Shown piece after piece: positions 36,239-47,609 of a stretch of DNA of 64,000 nt (positions are counted from its first letter, which is position 1; each line of letters begins with the position of its first letter). The translations under genes were made by a program, and so were the position numbers. The notes beneath the pieces were generated by a model, which was not told the origin of the DNA, ran no database searches, and worked only from the letters and a program-made list of their open reading frames with translations. Source of the stretch: Piscicola geometra (Eukaryota > Annelida > Clitellata > Hirudinida > Piscicolidae); assembly GCA_943735955.1 (NCBI GenBank), contig OX030958.1:10095626-10159625 (forward strand). The letters are read 5' to 3'.

Positions 36239-36979
36239 CCAGAATGGATTGGTTGCCAGTCTTAGAGCATCTCATTGATCAACTACACGACTGCTTGTGC
36301 AATTGTGGAATTTTATGCGTCTACAAAGCAATATATCAAATCAACACGCTATAAATCATTCATGGCATCAGCGAGCTTATAAATCGAATAATCTTAAATC
36401 TATTCAAATAAAACAAAGATTTATTTGAAGGTGGAACAATTTATACAGTAATAAAGCCCTCCAAAGTGAGAGTTCTTTTTTTCATTTAGATTATAGTTGA
36501 TTTACGAATTGACCGCCTCTAAAATAGCAGGGTCACAAGTTTATCTTTGCGTGCGTTGATACGAACGCCTTGGGCAGTAAGAAAGCTAGTAATTTTGAAG
36601 AGTTAGATTGTAAAATTTGCAAAAGTTAGCTATTTTCGGAAAATATTTCTATTTTTATATTTGTTTCTTTCTACCCAGTTTACTAACGAATCATCTTCAA
36701 AGAAAGCAAAGTCATAAATTTAAGAAAAATTATTTCAAAAGCATGAAGCCTTGATTTCTTTTGCTATTTATATTTTTTTATAATTATAGGTTGTTTATGC
36801 TATTAAAGAATTTGATTTGTTCCAATGATATCAATATTAACGATCTCCAAAGCAAAAGTACAAACGACTGTTGAAAAATTATTTAAACCACATATAAAGT
36901 AATTGTCTATTTTAAACTATTAGTCCTATTTAATTAAATCATTTACAATATGTCTCAAAGCAAGATAAAATCTGATGTG

Positions 36980-37170
36980 TTAGGGAGAGTGCTAACATTG
37001 AAATGAAGAAAACACGCGGTAGGAAGGCGGTTACGCACCTCCCGTAATAAGGCGCTAATTAATACCTCGTCTGGCGCCTTCTTTAATCGTTACAATAATC
37101 CTCCTCGCGAAGTTCATATTTGGAACCGGTGCACTAGCATTAGGCCTAAGAAACAGTTGCTCATTCGCTC
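36980..37170. promoter_or_regulatory. GC-richer island upstream of the Vein-like gene
   Basis: A compact segment ~750-930 bases upstream of the start codon, with ACACGCGG, AGGCGCTAATTAATACC and CTGGCGCCTTC within AT-rich DNA. Homeodomain-type core TAATTA is present. No open frame of note. Candidate distal promoter or enhancer, by composition only. Confidence 0.3.
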
Positions 37171-39567
37171 GTTTAAAGAGCTTGTCAAAAGTTAAACGCT
37201 TTCTTTTGAACTTTTGTGTATTTCAGTGCTTTTTCCTGAACTTCTCAAATTCTATTTTAAATAAAAAGTTTTTATTACTATTAATTATTTTATATTATCA
37301 GTTTTTATTAATTTATTAATTTTTGTTAATTCAAAAAACATAATTTAAAAGTCAAGATTATTTTTGCTGTATTTTTGGTAATAGATTTTTTTATACTAAA
37401 CTTAGTAGTGGTTTGATAATAAAAAAAAAATATTTTTTTGATAAATAATTAATAATATCATCAATAAAAGAAAAAAATATTTGTTACCTATATTGTTCAT
37501 TTAAAATACGGAAACATTTAAAATGATTTCTTCTTTTAATTAAAGCTTTCGAAAAAATCATGTTAACTCTGCATTTTGTAAAATTTTCTTTTCTTTTTTA
37601 CAATTTTAACTTCAGTTTATAATAGGAAATTTATAATTTCATAGACTATTAGGAAATGAAAGCTATGCAATGAAATTAAAAAGTAACTAATTTTACGATG
37701 AAGCAAGCATTGAGAAGGCTTTTGAGTCATCTCAGCAATCATTAAATATTTTCTTCCGATATGAATTTTCTTCTCATCAATTTTCAATTATTTTTTACAT
37801 TTATTTTCAACTTTTATTGTTATTTTTACTTTAAAACGTTCAAATATATTTACTCTGAAATACATTAGTTTTAAGAAATATTATTTAAAAAATTATTTAA
37901 TTGTTTTAGAAACTTATTTTTTATTAAAAAGAAATCAATAAAAAAATAATAATATCTTATCTTAATCAATTGCTTAAATATGTTGTACAACTTTTGATTT
38001 TTTCTTCTTCAAAGCTTGGTTTAATATCTTCTTTTTACCTTTTCTTTATTCCATTATTCTTTCGTCAAGGCCTGCAATATTTTTTAGCGACTAAAAATCT
38101 TTGAATAACATTTATTAGACGGATAACACATTTTTTCAATTTAAATTTTCAATAAAACTACCCCGAGAGGGTATGAGAATACGTTAAAAGATTTTCTTTC
38201 TAGTTTATTTGTTATAATCAAGTTTTGTGTGTTTTTCAAGTCTTTTAGATCTGGTGTAATATTCAAATGTAAATTTTTTATTAAATATTGGGCTTTAAGT
38301 TTTGAGAGTAATAACATTAAAAAACTGATTTTCATTTTTTCACTTAATATTGGGAGCTGTGTGAACGTGTGGCCAAAGGTCGTGAGTACGATCCCTACAC
38401 ACCCTAGTAGTCTAAGTTTTTCAAACGCCACCATGAGAAACTTAAGCTGTGTGAACAGAAATTGAGAAAAAAAATCGAATTTTTTCGATACGATATGACT
38501 GGTAATGAAAACTTTTTTCATTAAAAATGTATGAATATCATGGATGAAGTTAGTTATTAAAAAAACTTTTTGCTATTTTTAGTTGAATATAAACGAAGAA
38601 TTATATCGAGAAACACAAAACGTAAGTCCTAGTTTTCTAGATAAGAAGCTATTATCAATTAGTTATGTTAGGGCTAGTCAAAGGTTGGTACGATTTCCCA
38701 CTAAGGAGTATTTAAAATCTCACTTACATTCCCTGAATTCAACTTCAAATAGCAGACTGAAAGCAATGAAAAAGTTTTAAACTTTTTAATTAGCTTTTCT
38801 TTCTCAAACTTCTGTTGTACTTTTGCCGATTTTTAAGAGCGTTTTTTGTGATCTATTTTTGCAAAATTTGTAAATTGATTTTTCTTTTATTTGATATTTT
38901 GCCAAAATTATTTACAAATAATAATCCTTCATTAGCTTCAGCGTTTCAGCTTTTTATATAATTTGAAAGTTTTTTCAAAGTCTATAAAGAAGTAGCTCGC
39001 GTTTCCAGCATAAGGGTTGTTCTTTCTTTGCGCTTTCAAACTAATTTATTAGCTCCTTGGTCGTTTATTTTTAAAGTTCTTTTTATTTATTTGGTTATAA
39101 GGCCTTTTCTAAACAAATATATTCTTTTTATAATTAATTATAGCTATTTCTCTTGTCCGTGATGCTTCTGTTAATTCTTGTTAAAGCAAAAGTTTTAAAA
39201 GTGACTTTTTTGAATAGAGGTTGATCATCACATTTTTCAATTTCTCAATGTGATATTCCAATGAAAAACCAAAGGTAAAAAATGTCGTCATTTTTTCTGC
39301 TTACACGCTTTTTAAACATTTGCCAATTGAGGTGCTAAGCTCTCACATACTTTTAATTATTATTTATCTTATGACTGAAAGTAATAGGTTAGTTTTAATA
39401 AAGAGTGTTAAAGGGACTATGCGGCTCATTCTTGTGATAAAGCAAACGTTTTCTTCCCCAATCTCATCAGATTGAATGCTATTAATTAAGGAAAACACAT
39501 TATCGTTAACATTTGAAACTTCCTATATTTAATAATTTTCCAAATATAAAAAGTGGCTTACTTTTAG

Positions 39568-39659
39568 TGGAACCAATAAATCAAACTTTTCATACATCAA
39601 CTCTGGAATTTCAAGATATGGCTCAGTTATTAAATGATATCACGCTCATTTGTGTTTGG
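39568..39659 (+). CDS. Possible orphan exon
   Basis: 92 open bases between acceptor TTACTTTTAG and donor GG|GTAAAA, reading EPINQTFHTSTLEFQDMAQL and LLNDITLICVW. Start phase 1, end phase 0. No family recognised and no certain partner exons. Confidence 0.2.
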
Positions 39660-40168
39660 GTAAAAATGATTATTCTACAACCACTCGAATTCAGTTAAAT
39701 TAAATTTTTTTTGTGAATTTTAAAAGATTTTTAAAAACTTTCAAAACATTAACGAACCAAGGAATTAAATTTGGCTAGGTTTTAAAAATTATCTTCAACT
39801 AATATCAAGTCTTAACACTACTTTTGATTATTTTAACGCTTAAGTCAACCAGCACAAATGATTAATATAGCCTTTAGATCACTCATTGTGCCTTCGATTT
39901 AACCATTCACTCTTATATACCCCTTATATGACTTGTGTCTGCACGCCACACATGTAAATAACTATGCATTTATATGAATGCGAAGAATACATATTGGTAT
40001 TCGTGAGTAAATTTTTTTATACATACATAAGTAGGTATAAACGTCTAACTTTCATTGATCTTCAGACGTTAAAGAATGGAAGAAAAATAATAAAAATCCC
40101 ATGGGCGAGATAATAAATGAGGGTATACTCTTAAATAACTATGAAATTTATCAAAAATAACATAAAAG

Positions 40169-40400
40169 GTATGTATCTTACGTAAATATTTTAAATATTT
40201 CTTGATCCATATTAGCATAGCGTTTGCTTGTTTGATGTGGCTAAGTAGCCGAAGTATGCCTGGAAGTTCTAAGACACGAGACTTTTTTTCCACAGTTTCT
40301 GTCAGCCCTAAAGTCTTTATAGCGTCTTTATTCTGTTCGGAATACAATAATTTCATGTTCAGCCATGCTAGGTTAAAAACAAGGTCTTTAGATTCCCATA
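40169..40400 (-). CDS. Possible orphan exon, minus strand
   Basis: Between an acceptor-like TTTTTAACCTAG and a donor-like GTAAGATA the minus strand reads an open segment with coding-like composition (LGLTETVEKKSRVLELPGIL, RLLSHIKQANAMLIWIKKYL). No family recognised; the plus strand is also open here, so this may be chance. Confidence 0.25.
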
Positions 40401-42438
40401 CTCACATGTTCTTTCCTTGGCCTTGTTTTGAAGGAGAGAACGAAACGAACTAGTTTTAAGATCGATTAATTCTAAATTTCCAGGCAACTTGGCAAGGGCA
40501 TTTGAAAAAAACTTGAAGCTTATTTAAGGAAGAGCATTCTAACAGTTGTAAATACGATGCTCTTAAGGTAAAAGGCGAAGAAAGTTTTACGCTGCTATGA
40601 AGTGTGTTGATAAGTTAATTGCTACTTTCGTAACCTCTTTATTCCAGAATAATTTATTACTATTTGCTTTATACTTCAAGAATTCATACATACAAGGCAC
40701 ATCCCATAGGCATCACATCAAGCATATAATAAAAAACAAAAATGAGCATAAAAAAAACTTGAAATGATATTCAGATGATATTTAAATTTTGTAATATTTA
40801 ATTAGCATTTCAATAATGTAGGTTTCAATCTTACTTTTAAATATTTCAAAAACTAGTCGATCAAAAAGAAGTGTAGTTCTAAGGAGACTCTCAAATGCAT
40901 GGGAAGAAAAAATCAGTCGCAATGATAAAAGTTGACTACATTGTAAGTGGGACAACTTGGTGATAGGACAGGAATGAAAGCTACCGTGTAAAGCTGTCAA
41001 GACGTCATTAAACAGTCAAAATAATATTTTACGGCTAGGTTTAAAGACATCAATTCATTTACCACTTAATCCATAGGCTTTTGGTTTTAGATTAATCGTG
41101 TCTTATATTAAAAGAAAGAATTTATGTTAATTTATAATTTGATATTTTTAAATAATGTTAAATTAAAGATAAATTATTCTATTGCAAGAATTAATAACAT
41201 ATAAATATAAACTAAAAAGATATTTATACCCTTCTAAACTTAGGCAATTAAATATCTACATGTAAGATAATTTTAAAATATCAAAAGAAAGCTTTAATGG
41301 CATGAAAGTATCCCAATGCAAGTTTACAACAGTTGATACACCGAGTATTCAAAAAAACGCAAACAATCTTCTTGTATATTTACTTACATAAAAAGGTCTG
41401 ATCTTAAGTAAATATTTAAAATCAGTTAAAATGATAAGCTTATCGCATTCAATTTAAATGACACACACTCGAGGTACTCAACAACTAAATAATACATATC
41501 GCTCAATCAAGAAAAAACATACGCACACACCACAGTTACACTTATTCAACCACACACACAGAATCACTGTTATAAGCAAACAGTCAAGCAAATTCACTGC
41601 TATGCAAACAACAAAAACAGACAGACAGACGGTACAGACGTCTGAACCCAACAGAGTCATTCTGTCTACTTGACCACCTTTCTTCACATCTTATTGTCTG
41701 CGTTGTCAAAACAGCAGGAGTTTCATTAATAAAGCCCTCCCTACTCGCAGGAGCTTGACGCCTCTTTAGGAATAAGCGATCTTTTGTGCAAGGTGTTCTC
41801 TATTAGTTTTTCTAATTGAGAAAATGTTTTTGATGCTTTAATTTTTTATTCAGAATGTTTTCTTTGGAAAGTAGTTTTGCTGTTAATTATAGTTAACATA
41901 CTTTCATTTTAGTTACACTTTAAATAATTTGTATAAAAATGAAAATAATCACACAAAATAGATATTTAAAAAATATTGGATACTAAAGCTAGATAAGATC
42001 GAAATTCTAATTATCACTATTCTTTCAAATTTGAATATCGCGAATTACTTTTCTCTTGAACAACGAAATTAGTTATTCTATTCGTTTTTTTGACACATTA
42101 TTATTGAAGCGTGTTTTATCCAGGGTTCTCTCTCTAAATAAATTATCCAGATTTTAAATAGAGAATAATGTTGATAATAAGCCGAATTTCTTCTTATCTG
42201 AATTAAATATAATTTTATTTAAATAGTTGTATCGTATCTATTATTCGTATTTAGCCTGGCATTCAGTTTAAGGTAAAAGGGTGAAAAGTTTTTTTACTCT
42301 TATAATAAACATTAAATCAATTCCGAATTTTAATGGTATTTATTTACCTAAAATCTTTGAAACTTTAAAGTTTTTCAAAAATTCACATGTGGAGTTTCTA
42401 TTGTTTCTCATTCTTAAAGTTTTTTATTTTTTTTAATT

Positions 42439-42816
42439 CTCCTACTCGGTTATAGGTAAACTGCATAAAGAAGAAAGCAGAAAAGTTACAAATGTTACAA
42501 ATGCAGAATAACTTTGCAGAATGTCAGTTATAATTTTTGTATAGAAAAAACGTCAATCCTAATATTATTTTGTTAGATGTCTTTGAAAGTAATTTTTCGG
42601 ATTAGAATGTAAATCATATTTCTTTATAAAATTGGCATTTTTTCTGAAAATAAAAACTAAAACCCTTCCCCTTACCCTAACTCTAACCCTAACCCTAAAT
42701 TGACGGTTTAAAAAATTTGTAGTGACATTTTGCAATATAATCCAGCATTTTAAACTTTTGCATTCTGCATTTTTCGGCTTACTTCTTTATGCAGTTTACC
42801 TACAACCCTCCTACTC
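42439..42816. mobile_element. MITE A with telomere-like core and 9-bp target duplication
   Basis: Element 42448-42807 (360 bp) flanked by identical 9-bp repeats CTCCTACTC (42439-42447 and 42808-42816). Terminal inverted repeats begin GGTTATAGGTAAACTGCA and, from the other end, GGTTGTAGGTAAACTGCA; similarity continues inward imperfectly for ~35 bases or more. The middle (42663-42699) is an imperfect array of CCCTAA telomere-type hexamers. There is no ORF. A 9-bp duplication with long inverted repeats is typical of Mutator-like elements. Confidence 0.85.
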
Positions 42817-43133
42817 AAGCATTTGGTGTATAGTTTTAATTTTATAAATTATCGATTTTGTTGAAATATATATTTATTATTTTTTCTGCTTATCATTGAA
42901 ACATAGAATTATTAGTATTATTTTCATTAAAAAAAATATATTTTGCTTAAAAGGCAAAAAATGTAAAAAAATTATTTAAAGATCAACTGATTGAAATTAT
43001 ATAGATTCTTGATTTTTTACACGCCTCAATTGCACTTTGATGGACTTTTTTTTCTGTTTTTGTACTTTCTAAAAAATCATTAATTTGCAAAAACTCTTGA
43101 AAACTTTTTTTAAAGATTCGTGGCAGAAGATTT

Positions 43134-43388
43134 TGAAACGTTGGTTGTAGGTTAACTGCACACAAAAGAAAGCACAGTGCATGTGTTAAAGGCACATTTG
43201 AGTTTGCACATTTCTTCTTTTTTACAAAAAAAACGTTAATTTAGGGTTAAGGTTAGGGTTAGGATTAGAGTTAGGGTTGGGGTTTTCAAAAAATGGCATT
43301 TCAAAAAGAAATGTGCAAAACAAAATGTGCATTTAACACATGCAGTGTGCTTTCTTTTGTGTGCAGTTAACCTACAACCTGAAACGTT
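43134..43388. mobile_element. MITE B, related to MITE A
   Basis: Element 43143-43379 (237 bp) flanked by identical 9-bp repeats TGAAACGTT (43134-43142 and 43380-43388). Inverted repeats of ~48 bp with a single obvious mismatch start GGTTGTAGGTTAACTGCA, matching MITE A for the first 18 bases with one difference. The core at 43241-43284 is an imperfect TTAGGG array, in the opposite orientation to that of MITE A. There is no ORF. Confidence 0.88.
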
Positions 43389-43549
43389 AACGTGTTTAAA
43401 AAACAAAATAGAAACAAGATTACCACAAAAAAAAAGAAATGGAAATTTCTAAATTGTTAAAATAAAAATTAATTAAAGTTTGAACATAAAATCATAATAA
43501 TTCAATCGCATTAGTTCCAAGTCTTTGCTAGCCCCTAGCGTGTGATAAA

Positions 43550-43592
43550 TAAATAAATCAATCAATCAAATAGATTTCTATAGCGCTTTTGT
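43550..43592 (-). repeat. Non-LTR element 3' tail, (TTGA)n type
   Basis: On the minus strand AGCGCTATAGAAATCTATTT runs into (GATT)n. The same ~30 bases occur on the plus strand at 51395-51430, showing a dispersed element family. Confidence 0.6.
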
Positions 43593-44185
43593 TCAAATTA
43601 TTTGAAAGATAAAATATAAAAAGTAGAAAATATATTCACAGTTAAATTATTTCCATGTTTAATTATTGTTGTTATTAAAATCAGAGGTTTAAAAAATGGA
43701 AAAATTGTTTTTGAAACAAAATATATAAAAAAGAAGTTACAATAAATAGTTCAAACTCACCATATTTTTTCTTTTTACAACATAAATTTAACAGTTTTAA
43801 CATATTTATCTCAAATATTTTTTTCAACTATAGTTATTTCCAAAATACTATGAAAAGAAATTGTTCAAACTAATCAGGTGTTGAAAGGCATAGTGCCTAT
43901 CATAAAAACGCACCCTTGAAAAACAATAAAATAGATACGACAAGCAGTTTAATGACAATTTTGATATTTCCGAACAAGCTATACACTCACAAAAGTTTAA
44001 TTTGTATAAGTATCTTTAAAAGGCTGTTTTGAAAACAAAAAGGAAATGAAAATCAAAATTGTATGAAATATTAAAACACTCTTATCGAGACAAGCACCTT
44101 AACATCAAATAAAGTCAAAATAAACACAAGATACTTTATCCAGCAAACACCAAACAAACATGAAAACACAAACACAGAATCTTTC

Positions 44186-44441
<256 letters not shown>

Positions 44442-44556
44442 AGATACAAGCACTGGAGTGTATCTGAGGTAACATAAACATTATGATCTAATCTGCCGTT
44501 TACTTCACCATTAGGCTTAATTATCCGCTAGGTGCTATTCCTCCATGCCTTATAGT

Positions 44557-44711
44557 CAGAGGCGGCGATCTGCTGTAATCTTGGGGGCGTCTTCCCCAGA
44601 ATGAGTGGTGATCATGGGGGGTCCTGAGGTCTTTTCCATTAAGTTGAACTTCTTACTTCCAAATGTGGAGGGTTCAGACCCCAGGACCTCCCAGGATCAC
44701 CGCCTATGCTG
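44557..44711. mobile_element. Short GC-rich foldback element
   Basis: A 155-bp GC-rich block in AT-rich DNA. The ends are imperfect inverted repeats: CAGAGGCGGCGATC at the left, and CAGCATAGGCGGTGATC read inward from the right. A second inner pair (GTGATCATGGGGGGTCCTGA against the complement of AGGACCTCCCAGGATCAC) makes a strong hairpin. CAG...CTG ends recall hAT elements; the flanks CTTATAGT and CTTCCACT agree at only five of eight positions. Confidence 0.4.
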
Positions 44712-44719
44712 CCTTCCAC

Positions 44720-46990
44720 TCCTGCTTCCTCCTTCAACGCCCAAGTAGTCGCATTTATTAAACATTATTGAACTAATTGATCTAAAGTTTAGAAGCATAT
44801 ATGAATAATTTGTTGTTTTGGAACAAGCTGCATCATCATTTCATCGTGCAGGCTCAGAGGTCAAGGCACTATTTATTCCGTGGCACGCGGACAAGTTTTA
44901 GTAGTGATAATAAAAACTAAAAATACTTTTTTTCTTCTATGTTTTTAAGAATACTAAGTTGAGTACTGAATCCATGGGTGGTATTAAGATAAAGAAAGTA
45001 CTTATAAGTACTAAAATTGTTTGGTTGATTGTACTGTACTCCGTAATGGTGTCTTTATTTGTCTCTGGTTTTTGGTTTAATCTGTATCTAACTTATAAAT
45101 CAACTTTATTTAATTCTTAATATGTTATTAAATTTTTTCGAGATCTATTTTAAATTATTATTTAATCATATTTTATATGTAGTAATTGAAAGCTTTTTAA
45201 TAAACACTGTCAAATTTATAGAATTGTTATTTTATTTATTCTTTAACATTTTATATTTTGATCCTTGGAGTATGAAAATGACTTAAAAGACTGTTTATGT
45301 TAGAGCTCCTTTGGATACCACTATAACCAATAGTATATAGGCACATTAGATTGACAGTTAAATTAATGGAGGTTTGATTGATGGATTTATGGATAGACGG
45401 ATGTAGGGAAAGATAAATAGAAGGATGTATAGATGGGTAGATAGATGGATATGAAGATTTATATTAGCTTCAAATAAAAAATCTGCTTGAAAGAGAAATT
45501 CAAAATAATAATTTAGTTGCATTAAATCATTTATATATACATATAAATAACTGTATAAAAATAGTTAGTAGATAGAGGGCAAAACAAGAAAACTGTGGTG
45601 TTTAGAAGATGAAACATGCTTCGACATAAAAGAACACCTCTATTTAACCCCACGTCACCACTTACAACCACCATCAAAAATTTCTTTCATCTCACATTTT
45701 TACAAATACGTTTCATTCATACTTAATTTTTATCATTTAATTTTTTATATATTAAAAAAAATCTTCAGTAGGAAGATAAAGGGATTCATCGCACAATATT
45801 CTTTTTTTCAAAAAAACATATTATTATTCTTTTTCAACCAATAAAAAATTCTCAATATCAATATCAAAGTATTAAAAAATTACTTTTTTATTTCCTATAA
45901 AGCTATATTTTATTAAAGTAAACGTAAAATGCAAGATTTTGATATTAATTGTGCCATTAAAATTCCGAAATGCCTGCGGTTATTTGCAGACTGTCTTTGT
46001 TATTCTACCCTCAAAGCTACCCAATGTTTTTACTATTGTCTTTTAAAAATAATTAAAATGGAAAATCATGTTATTATGTTTTTTCAATTATTATTTATTG
46101 TTTTATGAGAAATTACAATTTATTTAATGAAGTAAAATAATTAATTGACTTATCATTTTTATAATTGTTAAATATTTCTAAAATTTCCATATTTATAATT
46201 GAAGTAATTACGTTATTAAACTAAATTTTTGAATAATGATTAAATTATTTGGAGTTATTATCATCAACCCCTTCCTCTTCCTTATCCCCAGCAAAGTCTT
46301 GACTATCATCAGCACTATCGTTTCCGTCATCTTTGCATCTTCTTATAATGGTCAAAAATAATTCGATTATATCTCAGGTCTGTTCTCTGTCTGTCTATTA
46401 TACACATTCAAACTTTTTTCAATATAAACATATTTCGATATAAATCTTACTTTTTTCAACATATTTGTAAAATAATTAATTTTTAAGTATTTTATTATCC
46501 TCTAAATTAAAAATAGAAGTTTGTTTAGTTTTTGAAAATCTGGTATCAATAAAAATGTGTTAAAAAATTATCTTTTTTAAATCTCAGTTATATTAATTTC
46601 ATTAAAACAAGGAAGTTTGAAGAAGCTTTTTACGGCACTTTAATTGGACGTAAGACACCAAATTGACTCGCAAAGTTAAGGCAAGAAAGTAATGACGCAC
46701 AATAAGAGATAAAATTTCAATTATATTTCCATAAAATATTTAAATGAATGAAAATAAATTTCAATATTTAAATAAGCCGAACGTACAGAGAAATAACTTT
46801 AAAGTCCAATAAAAAAGTAATAAAAACTCAATATTATGACATAAACTCTCTTTTGAAAAATACAAACCATTTACAAACGTTCGCTTATGTAAAAATCGAA
46901 TAAATTTTTTAACATATTTTTTTTTAAAATTATTGTCACAAAATTCATCGTATAAAAATTTTAATATTTCAATGTATCAATTTCTAAAAT
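44720..46990. other. Intergenic, no gene seen
   Basis: AT-rich DNA downstream of HAND. A short minus-strand frame at ~46243-46345 reads an acidic tail (DDSQDFAGDKEEEGVDDN then stop) but has no support as a gene and may be HAND 3' UTR. Confidence 0.5.
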
Positions 46991-47064
46991 TTTCTAATGT
47001 ATATTCATAGATTTTACAAAAGTATTAATAAAAATTAACAAATGAATTTATTTTGATGTTCAAA

Positions 47065-47564
47065 TCAAGCTGATGTCAAATCGGAAGCCCACACGTCTTG
47101 TGGCCAGCCTGTCCGGTAAGCCTTTCTTATGGACTGGTTAGGGGGTTTCTTTGAAGAGGAAGAGGAGGAAGAAGATTGAGATGATGTCATCAGCTCCTGA
47201 ATTGATGAAATTAAGAATTTATTTTATAATGATCTTGGTATAACATATTTAGTAAAGAATTGTTAATATGCAAAATATTTACCATGAGTACACCGCATTT
47301 ACACGCATTCAAATGATTTAGTGCTAGTTTCTTCATGAAACATGTAAAAAGGCAAGCACGTATGAGCATTTTAAAGAGTTAGAAGCCCGCATACGAACGT
47401 CGCATAACTGCTCACAACAGTACTTCCTTTGATGTTTCATCATCCTAGCATGTGTCCCTCACCATTTGTTTCTATGCATGCATGTCATGTTGACGTATTA
47501 TTATTATTATTATCATTCCGCTTCTAGAAGTATTAGTAGTAGTAGTAGCAGTAGTAGTAGTAGC

Positions 47565-47609
<45 letters not shown>

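Larger units (their letters stand above)
37200..42430. other. Gene-poor AT-rich region
   Basis: No recognisable gene. At ~38350-38420 a tRNA box-B-like string (GGTCGTGAGTACGATCCC) may be a SINE fragment. Two isolated exon-like segments (39568-39659 plus strand and 40169-40400 minus strand) are listed separately; neither has a domain that I recognise. Confidence 0.5.

Noticed and set aside
42663..43284. Chromosome end or telomere fusion, from the TTAGGG-like arrays
   Set aside because: The arrays are short, imperfect, in both orientations, and enclosed in inverted repeats with 9-bp duplications; unique sequence continues on both sides.
46243..46345. Acidic C-terminal exon on the minus strand
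   Set aside because: No partner exon and no family match; it lies where the HAND 3' UTR may extend, and is short enough to be chance.
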